Positions 25,187 through 33,134 of a DNA stretch of 64,000 nucleotides are shown here, in pieces (position 1 is the first letter of the stretch; every line of letters begins with the position of its first letter). Under the pieces are notes generated by a model that saw nothing but the letters and a program-made list of their open reading frames with translations, was not told where the DNA came from and did not search any database. The DNA comes from Pedobacter sp. N36a (GTDB lineage Bacteria; Bacteroidota; Bacteroidia; Sphingobacteriales; Sphingobacteriaceae), in assembly GCF_014472395.1 (NCBI RefSeq), contig NZ_JACSZW010000002.1, forward strand, positions 62,001 to 126,000. Reading direction: 5' to 3'. The position numbers and the translations under genes are program-made.

Positions 25187-27493
25187 ATGTTAACACAAAA
25201 CCTCGGCTACCCGCGAATTGGTAACCAAAGACAACTAAAAAAAGCCTGTGAACAATATTGGGCTGGTAAAATAGGTAAGGACGAGCTACATGCGGTGGCC
25301 CGTAAGATTAAGGAAGAAAACTGGCAGACGCAGCTCGATGCTGGAATTGATCTGATCCCTTGCAATGATTTTAGCTTTTACGACCAGGTATTGGATACCA
25401 GTTTATTGCTTGGTGTCATTCCTCAGCGGTATTCGCCGGTACTTTCGCAGGTGAAATCAAACCATGAAATTGACCTTTACTTTGCGATGGCACGTGGTTA
25501 TCAAAAAGATGGATTGGACATTACGGCTATGGAAATGACCAAATGGCTGGATACCAATTACCATTATATTGTACCTGAATTTACTGCCAATCAGGAATTC
25601 AGAATTTTCAACGAGAATATTTTTAGTGAATACAATACGGCAAAATTGCAGCTTGGCGAAAAAGCCAAACCTGTACTTTTAGGTCCGGTAAGTTACCTTT
25701 TACAGGGTAAAGAAAAAGAACAGGGATTTGAGCGCATTGACCTGATTAAAAAAATAGTCCCTGTTTATGTGGACATCATTAACCGCCTGAGACAGCAGGG
25801 GGCGAAATGGATTCAATTGGATGAGCCTTGTCTGGTACTTGACCTTTCGAAAAAAGAGAAAGCAGCATTTGATTATGCTTATCGCGCAATTTCTAACCGG
25901 GTGAGCGGTGTTAAAATTGTGGTGGCTACTTATTTTGATGCTTTGCTAGACAATACACAGCTGGCGGTAAACCTGCCTGTTGCTGCATTACACATTGATC
26001 TGGTACGTGCAGCAGAACAGCTGGATGAAGTGCTGGCCTTGATTCCTGATGGACTTCAGCTTTCTTTGGGTGTGGTAGATGGTCGTAACGTATGGAAAAA
26101 TGATGACAAAAAATCATTGGGCCTGATCGATAAAGCGGTTGAGAAGCTGGGTACAGATAGGGTAATTATTGCACCTTCCTGTTCCTTGCTCCACAGTCCG
26201 ATTGACCTGGATCTGGAAACTGCTATCGATCCTGAAATCAAGAACTGGATGGCTTTTGCCAAACAGAAACTAACTGAAGTTGCAGAATTGAAACAGATTG
26301 CTGAAGGCAATGAGGATCTACTAAGCGCAAATCAAGCAGCGATTGAAAGCAGAAGGTCATCCCAAAAAGTGCATAAACAAGCGGTTAAAGACCGTGTAGC
26401 GGGCATTACTGAAGCAGATGCAACACGTTTAAGTGCTTTCCCTGTACGTCAGAAATTGCACAATGAACGCTTCCAATTGCCATCCTTCCCTACAACTACC
26501 ATTGGTTCTTTTCCGCAGACAGACGACATCAGACAATTGCGGGCAAAATTCAAAAAGGGCGATCTAACACTTGAACAGTATGAAACCGCGATTGAACAAG
26601 CAACTGTAGAGACCATCCGCTGGCAGGAAGAAATAGGCCTGGATGTGCTGGTGCATGGCGAATTCGAACGTAATGACATGGTGGAGTATTTCGGCGAGCA
26701 GCTGGATGGCTTCCTGTTTACTAAAAATGGATGGGTACAGAGCTATGGAAGCCGATGCGTAAAACCTCCTGTTATTTATGGTGATGTTAGTCGCCCAAAA
26801 AACATGACGGTACGCTGGAGCGAATTTGCTGCTGCGCAAACGGACAAACCAATGAAAGGCATGCTGACCGGCCCGGTAACCATTCTGCAATGGTCATTTG
26901 TGCGTGACGATCAGCCTAGAGATGTGACGACAAACCAGATTGCTTTTGCCATCCGTGATGAAGTGCTTGCACTTGAAAAAGCAGGTATTGGCATCGTTCA
27001 AATTGATGAAGCGGCCATCCGTGAAGGATTACCATTAAGAAAAGCCAAACACCCGCATTACCTGGACTGGGCAGTTAAAGCTTTCCGTATCACTGCAAGT
27101 GGTGTACAGGATAAAACACAAATCCATACACACATGTGCTATAGCGAATTCAATAACATCATCGAACATATCGCGGCAATGGATGCCGATGTAATCACGA
27201 TTGAAACTTCTCGTTCACAAATGGAATTACTAGAAGCCTTTGCGAATTTTGAATATCCAAATGAGATTGGCCCAGGGGTATATGATATCCATTCCCCGCG
27301 TGTACCTAGTACAGAAGAAATGGCTTCCCTTTTGGCGAAAGCAGCAGATTTACTGCCAGCAAATCACCTTTGGGTAAACCCGGACTGCGGACTTAAAACA
27401 CGTAAATGGCCGGAAACTAAAGCTGCATTGATCAATATGGTAGCTGCCGCTAAACAGGCGAGGGTACAGATCAGCGTAGAAAGTGTACTTTAA
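25187..27493 (+). CDS. metE: Cobalamin-independent methionine synthase
   Basis: 768 residues, full length for MetE. It transfers the methyl group from methyltetrahydropteroyl-glutamate to homocysteine in the cytoplasm. Two similar barrels are visible: the N-terminal one starts LGYPRIGNQRQLKKA and the C-terminal one starts TTIGSFPQT. The zinc ligands are all present: H649, C651, E673 and C734, each eight residues above the numbering I know for the E. coli enzyme (641, 643, 665, 726). Expression is probably controlled by the cobalamin riboswitch in its leader. A strong terminator follows immediately. Confidence 0.98.
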   Translation: MLTQNLGYPRIGNQRQLKKACEQYWAGKIGKDELHAVARKIKEENWQTQLDAGIDLIPCNDFSFYDQVLDTSLLLGVIPQRYSPVLSQVKSNHEIDLYFAMARGYQKDGLDITAMEMTKWLDTNYHYIVPEFTANQEFRIFNENIFSEYNTAKLQLGEKAKPVLLGPVSYLLQGKEKEQGFERIDLIKKIVPVYVDIINRLRQQGAKWIQLDEPCLVLDLSKKEKAAFDYAYRAISNRVSGVKIVVATYFDALLDNTQLAVNLPVAALHIDLVRAAEQLDEVLALIPDGLQLSLGVVDGRNVWKNDDKKSLGLIDKAVEKLGTDRVIIAPSCSLLHSPIDLDLETAIDPEIKNWMAFAKQKLTEVAELKQIAEGNEDLLSANQAAIESRRSSQKVHKQAVKDRVAGITEADATRLSAFPVRQKLHNERFQLPSFPTTTIGSFPQTDDIRQLRAKFKKGDLTLEQYETAIEQATVETIRWQEEIGLDVLVHGEFERNDMVEYFGEQLDGFLFTKNGWVQSYGSRCVKPPVIYGDVSRPKNMTVRWSEFAAAQTDKPMKGMLTGPVTILQWSFVRDDQPRDVTTNQIAFAIRDEVLALEKAGIGIVQIDEAAIREGLPLRKAKHPHYLDWAVKAFRITASGVQDKTQIHTHMCYSEFNNIIEHIAAMDADVITIETSRSQMELLEAFANFEYPNEIGPGVYDIHSPRVPSTEEMASLLAKAADLLPANHLWVNPDCGLKTRKWPETKAALINMVAAAKQARVQISVESVL

Positions 27494-27502
27494 TTCCTAG
27501 TA

Positions 27503-27532
27503 CTACGGGTGTACTGCACCCGTAGTTTTTTT
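27503..27532 (+). terminator. Rho-independent terminator after metE
   Basis: CTACGGGTG (27503-27511) pairs perfectly with CACCCGTAG (27517-27525) around a 5-base loop, followed by seven T. It begins 9 bases after the metE stop. Confidence 0.95.
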
Positions 27533-27533
27533 A

Positions 27534-27695
27534 ACTGCTGCCATTACGACCTCTGGGTGGAAAGAAAACCATACGGAAGAGATTGTGGCACTAATAGATA
27601 AAGTAATTAACCATCCGGAAGATGAAGTTGGACTAAAGAAAGTTCGTGAGGAAGTAGAACGGATGATGGAGAAAAACCCATTGTATAAATTATAA
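27534..27695 (+). pseudogene. glyA: Serine hydroxymethyltransferase, C-terminal fragment
   Basis: 53 codons in one open frame read TAAITTSGWKEN, then EEIVALIDKVINHPED and RMMEKNPLYKL. This is the end of SHMT, normally TPA(I/L)TTRG..E...I..LID.V, ending in a Lys/Pro-rich tail. The frame has no start codon and begins right after the metE terminator; the arginine of the TTRG motif is replaced (TTSG). It can only be a fragment left by recombination or deletion. The next gene starts 12 bases later. Confidence 0.85.
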
Positions 27696-27707
27696 CGTTT
27701 GTCATTA

Positions 27708-28670
27708 ATGTTCTTAAATAAAATCAAATCCGGAGCGTCCGGAATTTTAACCTACGGAATCACCCCTCCGAAATCAGAAACTACGCCTGAGCGAATTGCA
27801 GAAATCGCAGAAAAGACGATTGCCAGATTAATCCCTTTAGGTATTGATGCCTTAATTGTGTATGATGTTCAGGATGAATCTGCCCGTACCTGTGAAGAAA
27901 GGCCATTTCCTTTTGGGAAAGCACATGATCCTTTTAGTTTTGCAGCAGGCTATCTTCAGCAGCTCGATGTTCCTAAGATTATCTACCGTCCAGCAGGAAA
28001 ATTCTCTGGAGAAGAACTATCGGATTGGCTGGAGGATCTTCATCAGCATAATTTTTATCCGGTTTTTGTGGGCGTACCTGCACCTGATTTCCCGGTTAAA
28101 ATCAGTTTGCCGGAGGCTTACGGGATTTGGAATAAGTACAATAATACTTCTGTGATGGGAGCCGTTACTATTCCTGAAAGGCATGAGGTATTAAAGGACG
28201 AAGATCAACGGATCCTGGACAAAGCCAGCTGTGGAGTGAGCTACTTTATCTCCCAATGTGTGTTTGATGTCAGCTATGCGAAAAAAGTAGTAGAAGACCT
28301 CTGCAGGACTTGTCTGGAGCAGCAAAAGACAGCACCAACCATTATTTTTACGCTCAGCGCCTGCGGTTCGGCTAAAACCTTGTGTTTTATGGAATGGCTG
28401 GGTATTCATATTCCGGATCCGCTTAAAGAGGAGCTCAAACTTGCCGATAATATGCTGGAGAGATCAGTGAATGTCTGCCTGGAAATTGCGGCTGAACTGA
28501 CTGCATTTTGTGCGGAACGCTGTGTGCCTTTCGGATTCAATATTGAAAGTGTAGCGATCCGAAAAGACGAGATTGAAGCCTCGATTTTTATGGTCAATGA
28601 AATTGCAGCAATGCTGCAGGAGAAAGGGATCAGAAAAATGCAGCCGGTTTTGGCAGGTAGAAACGATTAA
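27708..28670 (+). CDS. Methylenetetrahydrofolate reductase-like protein
   Basis: 320 residues from the ATG at 27708 (a TTG at 27699 is in frame but less likely). The product begins FLNKIKSGASGILTYGITPPK and contains LIPLGIDALIVYDVQDE and FPVFVGVPAP-like strands, resembling the flavin-dependent TIM-barrel MTHFR family, shortened and divergent relative to MetF. A role in supplying methyltetrahydrofolate to MetE fits its position beside metE, but the enzyme activity is inferred. Its stop overlaps by four bases the end of the convergent cyclase gene. Confidence 0.72.
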   Translation: MFLNKIKSGASGILTYGITPPKSETTPERIAEIAEKTIARLIPLGIDALIVYDVQDESARTCEERPFPFGKAHDPFSFAAGYLQQLDVPKIIYRPAGKFSGEELSDWLEDLHQHNFYPVFVGVPAPDFPVKISLPEAYGIWNKYNNTSVMGAVTIPERHEVLKDEDQRILDKASCGVSYFISQCVFDVSYAKKVVEDLCRTCLEQQKTAPTIIFTLSACGSAKTLCFMEWLGIHIPDPLKEELKLADNMLERSVNVCLEIAAELTAFCAERCVPFGFNIESVAIRKDEIEASIFMVNEIAAMLQEKGIRKMQPVLAGRND

Positions 28671-29797
28671 AGTGATTCGATACCCTCCACACTAAAAATC
28701 CCCACTTCAACAGACTTACCTCGGAGCAAAATCATCCCTATAGCTTCTGTTTGTAGTTGATGGTGTGGGTCTAAGGAAGCTAAAGCATATTCTGAGATTA
28801 GAAATTTTTTGTGGTAGTCATTACAGACACTTTGAATTCTTGCTGCAGTATTCAAAGTGTCACCATGATAGGCGATGTCTCTTTTGATGTCACCAATCTC
28901 TACAGCAGTCACTTTTCCCATGTGTAGGCCTGCTTTAAAATGCGGTAGAAACCCATAGTTGGAAAGGTAATAATTGGCGTTGTCTTGAAACTGCTTTTCA
29001 CAGCCGAAAAAGAACCGAATGCAGGAGAGGTCTCTCTCGTCATCAGTTATCCTCCAGGTGACCACAATTTCATCCCCTACATATTGGTAAACGTCAGCAT
29101 TGAACGACAAAAGAATCTTGTTGATGTCTAAAAAACTATCTCTGATAAATGAACTGTATTTGAGATGCCCCAGCTTTTCTGCGATAGCAGTGGAGGATTT
29201 TAAGTCCATGAACATGAAAATCCGTTCCTCTTCCTTTGGGCTTTTATACTTGCCAAGTAGCAGAGGAACCAGTACACCTGGGCCATATTTTCTGTTCACC
29301 TGGTTGATAAAACCGATGATGAATGTCATGAATAAATAGTAAATCACCAGGATAAAAAAGATGTACTCCCATGATTTATCGTTCAGCATAAAGTTGGGCG
29401 CATATAGGGCTGGATCTACAAATAAATTCAGGAAAATACGCTTGGTGAAAACCAGCATCGATACAATTAGTACCAGGGAGAGGATGGATTTGATCAAAAT
29501 TATCCTGCCCATAGATTGCCTTTTCTGGAGATTCTTATCCAAATAGTGGTCGGTTAAGCCGAGGATAACCCCATAAAGAAATCCGAAAAATACAGCCAGT
29601 ATTAAGGTGGTGCCCAATCCACTGGGCGGATGGATTGGATAAGTTTCACTGATGGAAAGTGACTGCAAATGCATGAGCACACACAGAAAAACATTGGCAA
29701 CGATCCAAAAGTTAATTTGTATGCCCAGATAGCTTAAGACCGGGAACTTAGCCGTGAATTTTCGTGCGGAACTGGTATAATCCCATTTTTTTGACAT
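28667..29797 (-). CDS. Membrane-anchored class III adenylate/guanylate cyclase-like protein
   Basis: 376 residues. Four hydrophobic segments (about 27-45, 61-82, 97-117, 143-163) anchor it, followed by a class III cyclase catalytic domain from residue 190. The metal-binding Asp residues are present: D198 in MFMDLKSST and D242 in VGDEIVV. The lysine usually found four residues before the second Asp (K-x-x-G-D) is Gln (Q238), a purine-specificity site, so the product or even the activity is uncertain. HFKAGLHMGKV and NTAARIQ are the other conserved cores. The gene lies 37 bases downstream of the AGCS transporter and may be co-transcribed with it. Confidence 0.88.
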   Translation of the reverse strand: MSKKWDYTSSARKFTAKFPVLSYLGIQINFWIVANVFLCVLMHLQSLSISETYPIHPPSGLGTTLILAVFFGFLYGVILGLTDHYLDKNLQKRQSMGRIILIKSILSLVLIVSMLVFTKRIFLNLFVDPALYAPNFMLNDKSWEYIFFILVIYYLFMTFIIGFINQVNRKYGPGVLVPLLLGKYKSPKEEERIFMFMDLKSSTAIAEKLGHLKYSSFIRDSFLDINKILLSFNADVYQYVGDEIVVTWRITDDERDLSCIRFFFGCEKQFQDNANYYLSNYGFLPHFKAGLHMGKVTAVEIGDIKRDIAYHGDTLNTAARIQSVCNDYHKKFLISEYALASLDPHHQLQTEAIGMILLRGKSVEVGIFSVEGIESL

Positions 29798-29834
29798 CTT
29801 ATTCAGCTTTTTTTTTGAGTTTCCTCAACTCCCT

Positions 29835-31250
29835 TTACCATTCAGTGGTATTCTTGATTCCCAGTTCTTTAGCATTAAATACCGGATCTTTACCCGCTTT
29901 ACGCTGCTGCTGATAGTCTTTGAAAGCAATCATAGCAGGCTTCCTCAGTAAAAGAATGGCCACTACATTTAACCAGGCCATCACACCTACACCAATATCA
30001 CCCAAAGTCCAGGCTGCTTCTGCGGTTTTAATAGATCCATAAAATGTAGCCACAAGAATCAGGATACGCAAGGTCCATAAAGCCCATTTACGACCTTTTT
30101 TGTCGAGGTAACTTAAATTGGTTTCTGCAATATAGTAATAGGCCATGATCGTCGTGAAGGCGAAAAATAATAGAGAAATCGCTACAAATCCAGAACCTAG
30201 GCTTGGGAAATGAGCATTTACCGCGTGCTGTGTATATTCAGCGCCAATTTTTGCTCCGGGTAGGTTTTCTACAATAAAACCACCTTCCGGATTGATCACA
30301 TTGTATTTTCCAGTAAATAGGATCATGAAAGCCGTTGCGGTACATACAAATAAGGTATCTACGTAGACAGAAAAAGCTTGAACCAGGCCTTGTTTTACCG
30401 GATGACTCACTTCAGCTGCTGCGGCTGCATGCGGCGCAGTGCCCTGACCGGCTTCATTTGAATAAATTCCCCGTTTTACACCCCAGGCGATGGCCATCCC
30501 AAATACACCAGCAAAGGCAGGCTCAAGCTTAAATGCGGATTTTACAATCAGCATAATGACCGATGGAATCTCTTGAATGTGCATGGCCATGATAACGATC
30601 GCCATTAAAATATAGGCACCAGCCATAAAAGGAACTACAATTTCTGCAACTTTACCAATTCGCTTTACACCGCCAAAAATGATCAATCCTAACAATACGG
30701 CAACGCCAATACCAGTATAAGCAACAGGTACATCAAAGGCATTATGGATGCTCAGGGCGATGCTGTTACTTTGAACACCTGGTAAAAATAGGGCAGTGCT
30801 CAATATGGTCGCTACAGCAAAGATGATGGCATACCATTTTACCCCCAAGCCCTTTTCAATATAGAAAGCCGGACCTCCACGGTATTGTCCATTGTTTACC
30901 TGTTTATAGATTTGACCTAATGTAGCTTCAATAAAAGCAGATGCGCTGCCTAAAAAAGCAATCAGCCACATCCAAAATACAGCACCAGGGCCCCCCATAG
31001 CAATGGCTGTGGCCACTCCAGCGATATTACCCGTTCCTATACGACCGGAAATCGCGATGGCAAAAGCCTGAAAAGAACTCACGCCTTTATCGGAGCTGCT
31101 GCCTCCAAAAAGGAGTGCAACCATTTCTTTTAGGTAGCGGAGCTGTACAAAACGTGTAACTATTGAAAAATAAATACCAGCTCCCATACAAAGGAGAATA
31201 AGGGCGTTTGACCAGATGAGGTCGTTTATTTGATTGATGATTTCTTCCAT
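29835..31250 (-). CDS. Sodium:alanine symporter family (AGCS) transporter
   Basis: 471 residues from the ATG at 31250; an in-frame start at 31283 adds 11 residues before a normal N-terminus (MEEIINQINDLIW) and is less likely. About ten or eleven membrane segments are seen. AGCS signatures are present: GRIGTGNIAGVATAIAMGGPG after the first helices, YRGGPAFYIEKGLG, and GVKRGIYSNEAGQGTAPHAAA. These proteins import alanine, glycine or related amino acids with sodium. Two family-specific gly/asn-rich motifs are intact, so it is probably functional. Confidence 0.95.
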   Translation of the reverse strand: MEEIINQINDLIWSNALILLCMGAGIYFSIVTRFVQLRYLKEMVALLFGGSSSDKGVSSFQAFAIAISGRIGTGNIAGVATAIAMGGPGAVFWMWLIAFLGSASAFIEATLGQIYKQVNNGQYRGGPAFYIEKGLGVKWYAIIFAVATILSTALFLPGVQSNSIALSIHNAFDVPVAYTGIGVAVLLGLIIFGGVKRIGKVAEIVVPFMAGAYILMAIVIMAMHIQEIPSVIMLIVKSAFKLEPAFAGVFGMAIAWGVKRGIYSNEAGQGTAPHAAAAAEVSHPVKQGLVQAFSVYVDTLFVCTATAFMILFTGKYNVINPEGGFIVENLPGAKIGAEYTQHAVNAHFPSLGSGFVAISLLFFAFTTIMAYYYIAETNLSYLDKKGRKWALWTLRILILVATFYGSIKTAEAAWTLGDIGVGVMAWLNVVAILLLRKPAMIAFKDYQQQRKAGKDPVFNAKELGIKNTTEW

Positions 31251-31373
31251 GCGGCCGTAAAATAATAGATTTTTTTTAATCATCCCATATCTTTTTAATT
31301 ACTTCCTCCTGTTTCATTTAACATTTTGTTAATATCCGCGTCATTTGCTAAGCCTAATTTCGCTTCATATTTT

Positions 31374-31928
31374 ATGGGCGAAAACAATACTGTCGGACTT
31401 AATGGGGATCTTGGAGACGACTTCGATGGAAAAGCATTCGAAGGTCTTTACCGTCGGATGTTTCCAACGCTGATAAAGTATGCGATCTATCTGGTCAAAG
31501 ATGCGGAAGAAGCGCAGCTCATTTTAAATGATGTGTTTATCGCAATATGGAAAAACAAAGTCCTGCTTGTCAATGAAAAAGCTTATTTGTTTAGGGCCGT
31601 AAAAAATGGCGCCAACAATTATCATAAAGCTTCCAGGTTAAACTATCAGCCGATCGAGGAAGAGGAAGTCCAGGGAATTGTAGATGTGAAAGCTGATCCT
31701 TTTCAATCTTATGAGCATAAAGACAAAGTGCGGATGCTTTATGATCTGATTGATCAAATGCCGGAACGCAGACGCCTGATTTTTTATATGTATCGAATTG
31801 AAGGTTTCAGTTATAAAGAAATCGCAGCCCTGCTGGATATTTCTGTTCGGACAGTAGAAGATCATTTAGTTAAAGGCTTTCAGTTTTTGCAGGAAAAAGT
31901 CTTGAAAAATAGAGCTGAATTCCAATAA
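31374..31928 (+). CDS. ECF sigma factor (FecI-like)
   Basis: 184 residues from the ATG at 31374, which fits the usual start better than the non-ATG frame opening at 31326. Sigma region 2 is at FEGLYRRMFPTLIKYA...NDVFIAIWKNK, and region 4 at LYDLIDQMPERRRLIFYMYRIEGFSYKEIAALLDISVRTVEDH (a clear HTH). It should direct RNA polymerase to the SusCD genes downstream after release by the FecR protein encoded 92 bases later. Binding site not identified. Confidence 0.93.
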   Translation: MGENNTVGLNGDLGDDFDGKAFEGLYRRMFPTLIKYAIYLVKDAEEAQLILNDVFIAIWKNKVLLVNEKAYLFRAVKNGANNYHKASRLNYQPIEEEEVQGIVDVKADPFQSYEHKDKVRMLYDLIDQMPERRRLIFYMYRIEGFSYKEIAALLDISVRTVEDHLVKGFQFLQEKVLKNRAEFQ

Positions 31929-32020
31929 ATCGAGCTTAACAATTTCTTAATGGATACTTAACGTTTTTGGGCCCGTAATCGCCTTCGTAATCTTGTCTTC
32001 TAGTTATAAAATGCATAACA

Positions 32021-33040
32021 ATGGAACAAGAAATCTGGAAACTGGTACTCGAATATTTAGCTGCGAAGGAGCGGGGGGAATGGAAAGAGGCGGCAAATTT
32101 AGAGGAGCGTTTACAGGACTGGATCAGTAGAGATCCGCTGCATCGGCAGGAATTGGATCAGGCGATATGGCTTTGGGAAAGTACCGCAGTGGTACCGCAA
32201 TCAGATGCCTGGAAATCTGGGTTTGCAGCGATTCAACTTCCGGTTCCATACGAAAAAGCTCAAAAGAAAACTACCTTTAAAATCTGGCTGGGCGCAGCAG
32301 CAGCTGTGGTAGCAGCCATCTCTATCTTGATCATATTTAATAAAAACAGAACAGTACTTAGGGAAGTGGTTCAGACCACCTGGACGACTAAAACCTCGGC
32401 GCCCGGAAAAATCACCAATATCATCCTGCCTGACAGTACGGAGATCTTATTAAATGCAGGAAGCAGCATCAGCTTCCCTAATCACTTCAGACAAGCTTCG
32501 ATGAGAACAGTGAAGCTGGTAGGAGAGGCTTACTTTAAAGTAAAGCGTGATCCGAATCATCCTTTTATTGTGCAGAGTTCAAACATTCAGACCCTCGTAT
32601 TGGGTACTAGTTTTAACATCTCTGCATGGGGGAAATCCAGTCCTCAAGTAACCGTGCTGACGGGGAAAGTGGCGGTATCTAGGGATTCCGCAGGAAGACA
32701 GTCGGCAGCCATTTACCTGCTTCCGAATCAAAAAGCAGGACTTGATGCAAAATCAGGATTGCTATACCGCGAGAAGCTGGAAGATGCCCGCAGCGCAATT
32801 GGCTGGACTGAAGGGAAAATGATATTTGACCAAACGCCAATGGAAGAGGTGTTTAAAGTGATCGAACGCCGGTACGGAGTTCAGGTGATTGCAGACCGGT
32901 CTTTTAAAGATTGCAAGCTCAGCGCCAAATTTAGCAACATCGATATCAAGGAAGTTTTACAAACCATTCAAATGACCTTAGACATCCACTACACGATCAA
33001 CAAACAGACAATTTATATAAAAGGAGGTAAATGTAGCTAG
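32021..33040 (+). CDS. FecR-type anti-sigma factor with DUF4974
   Basis: 339 residues. The cytoplasmic N-terminal part (about residues 1-85) would hold the sigma factor; one membrane segment is at about 88-107 (IWLGAAAAVVAAISILIIF). The periplasmic FecR domain is recognisable at LPDSTEILLNAGSSISFPNHF-like residues and GEAYFKVKRDPNHPFIV, with a C-terminal DUF4974 (LSAKFSNIDIKEVLQTI). It should receive the signal from the STN domain of the SusC protein encoded next. It forms a trio with the sigma and SusC genes. Confidence 0.93.
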   Translation: MEQEIWKLVLEYLAAKERGEWKEAANLEERLQDWISRDPLHRQELDQAIWLWESTAVVPQSDAWKSGFAAIQLPVPYEKAQKKTTFKIWLGAAAAVVAAISILIIFNKNRTVLREVVQTTWTTKTSAPGKITNIILPDSTEILLNAGSSISFPNHFRQASMRTVKLVGEAYFKVKRDPNHPFIVQSSNIQTLVLGTSFNISAWGKSSPQVTVLTGKVAVSRDSAGRQSAAIYLLPNQKAGLDAKSGLLYREKLEDARSAIGWTEGKMIFDQTPMEEVFKVIERRYGVQVIADRSFKDCKLSAKFSNIDIKEVLQTIQMTLDIHYTINKQTIYIKGGKCS

Positions 33041-33054
33041 ACCATGTACAAAAA

Positions 33055-33087
33055 TAGCCGAAGCATGTTGACGCACGCTTTCGGCTA
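33055..33087 (+). terminator. Hairpin between FecR and SusC genes
   Basis: TAGCCGAA pairs with TTCGGCTA; the inner arms GCATG/CACGC nearly extend it. It lies 14 bases after the FecR stop, with only a moderate T content downstream. It may weaken read-through between the regulators and SusC. A similar element stands at 48550. Confidence 0.5.
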
Positions 33088-33134
33088 AGAATTCAATTTT
33101 ATTTTAACCCATCACGATTAAAACACTCAAAGTT

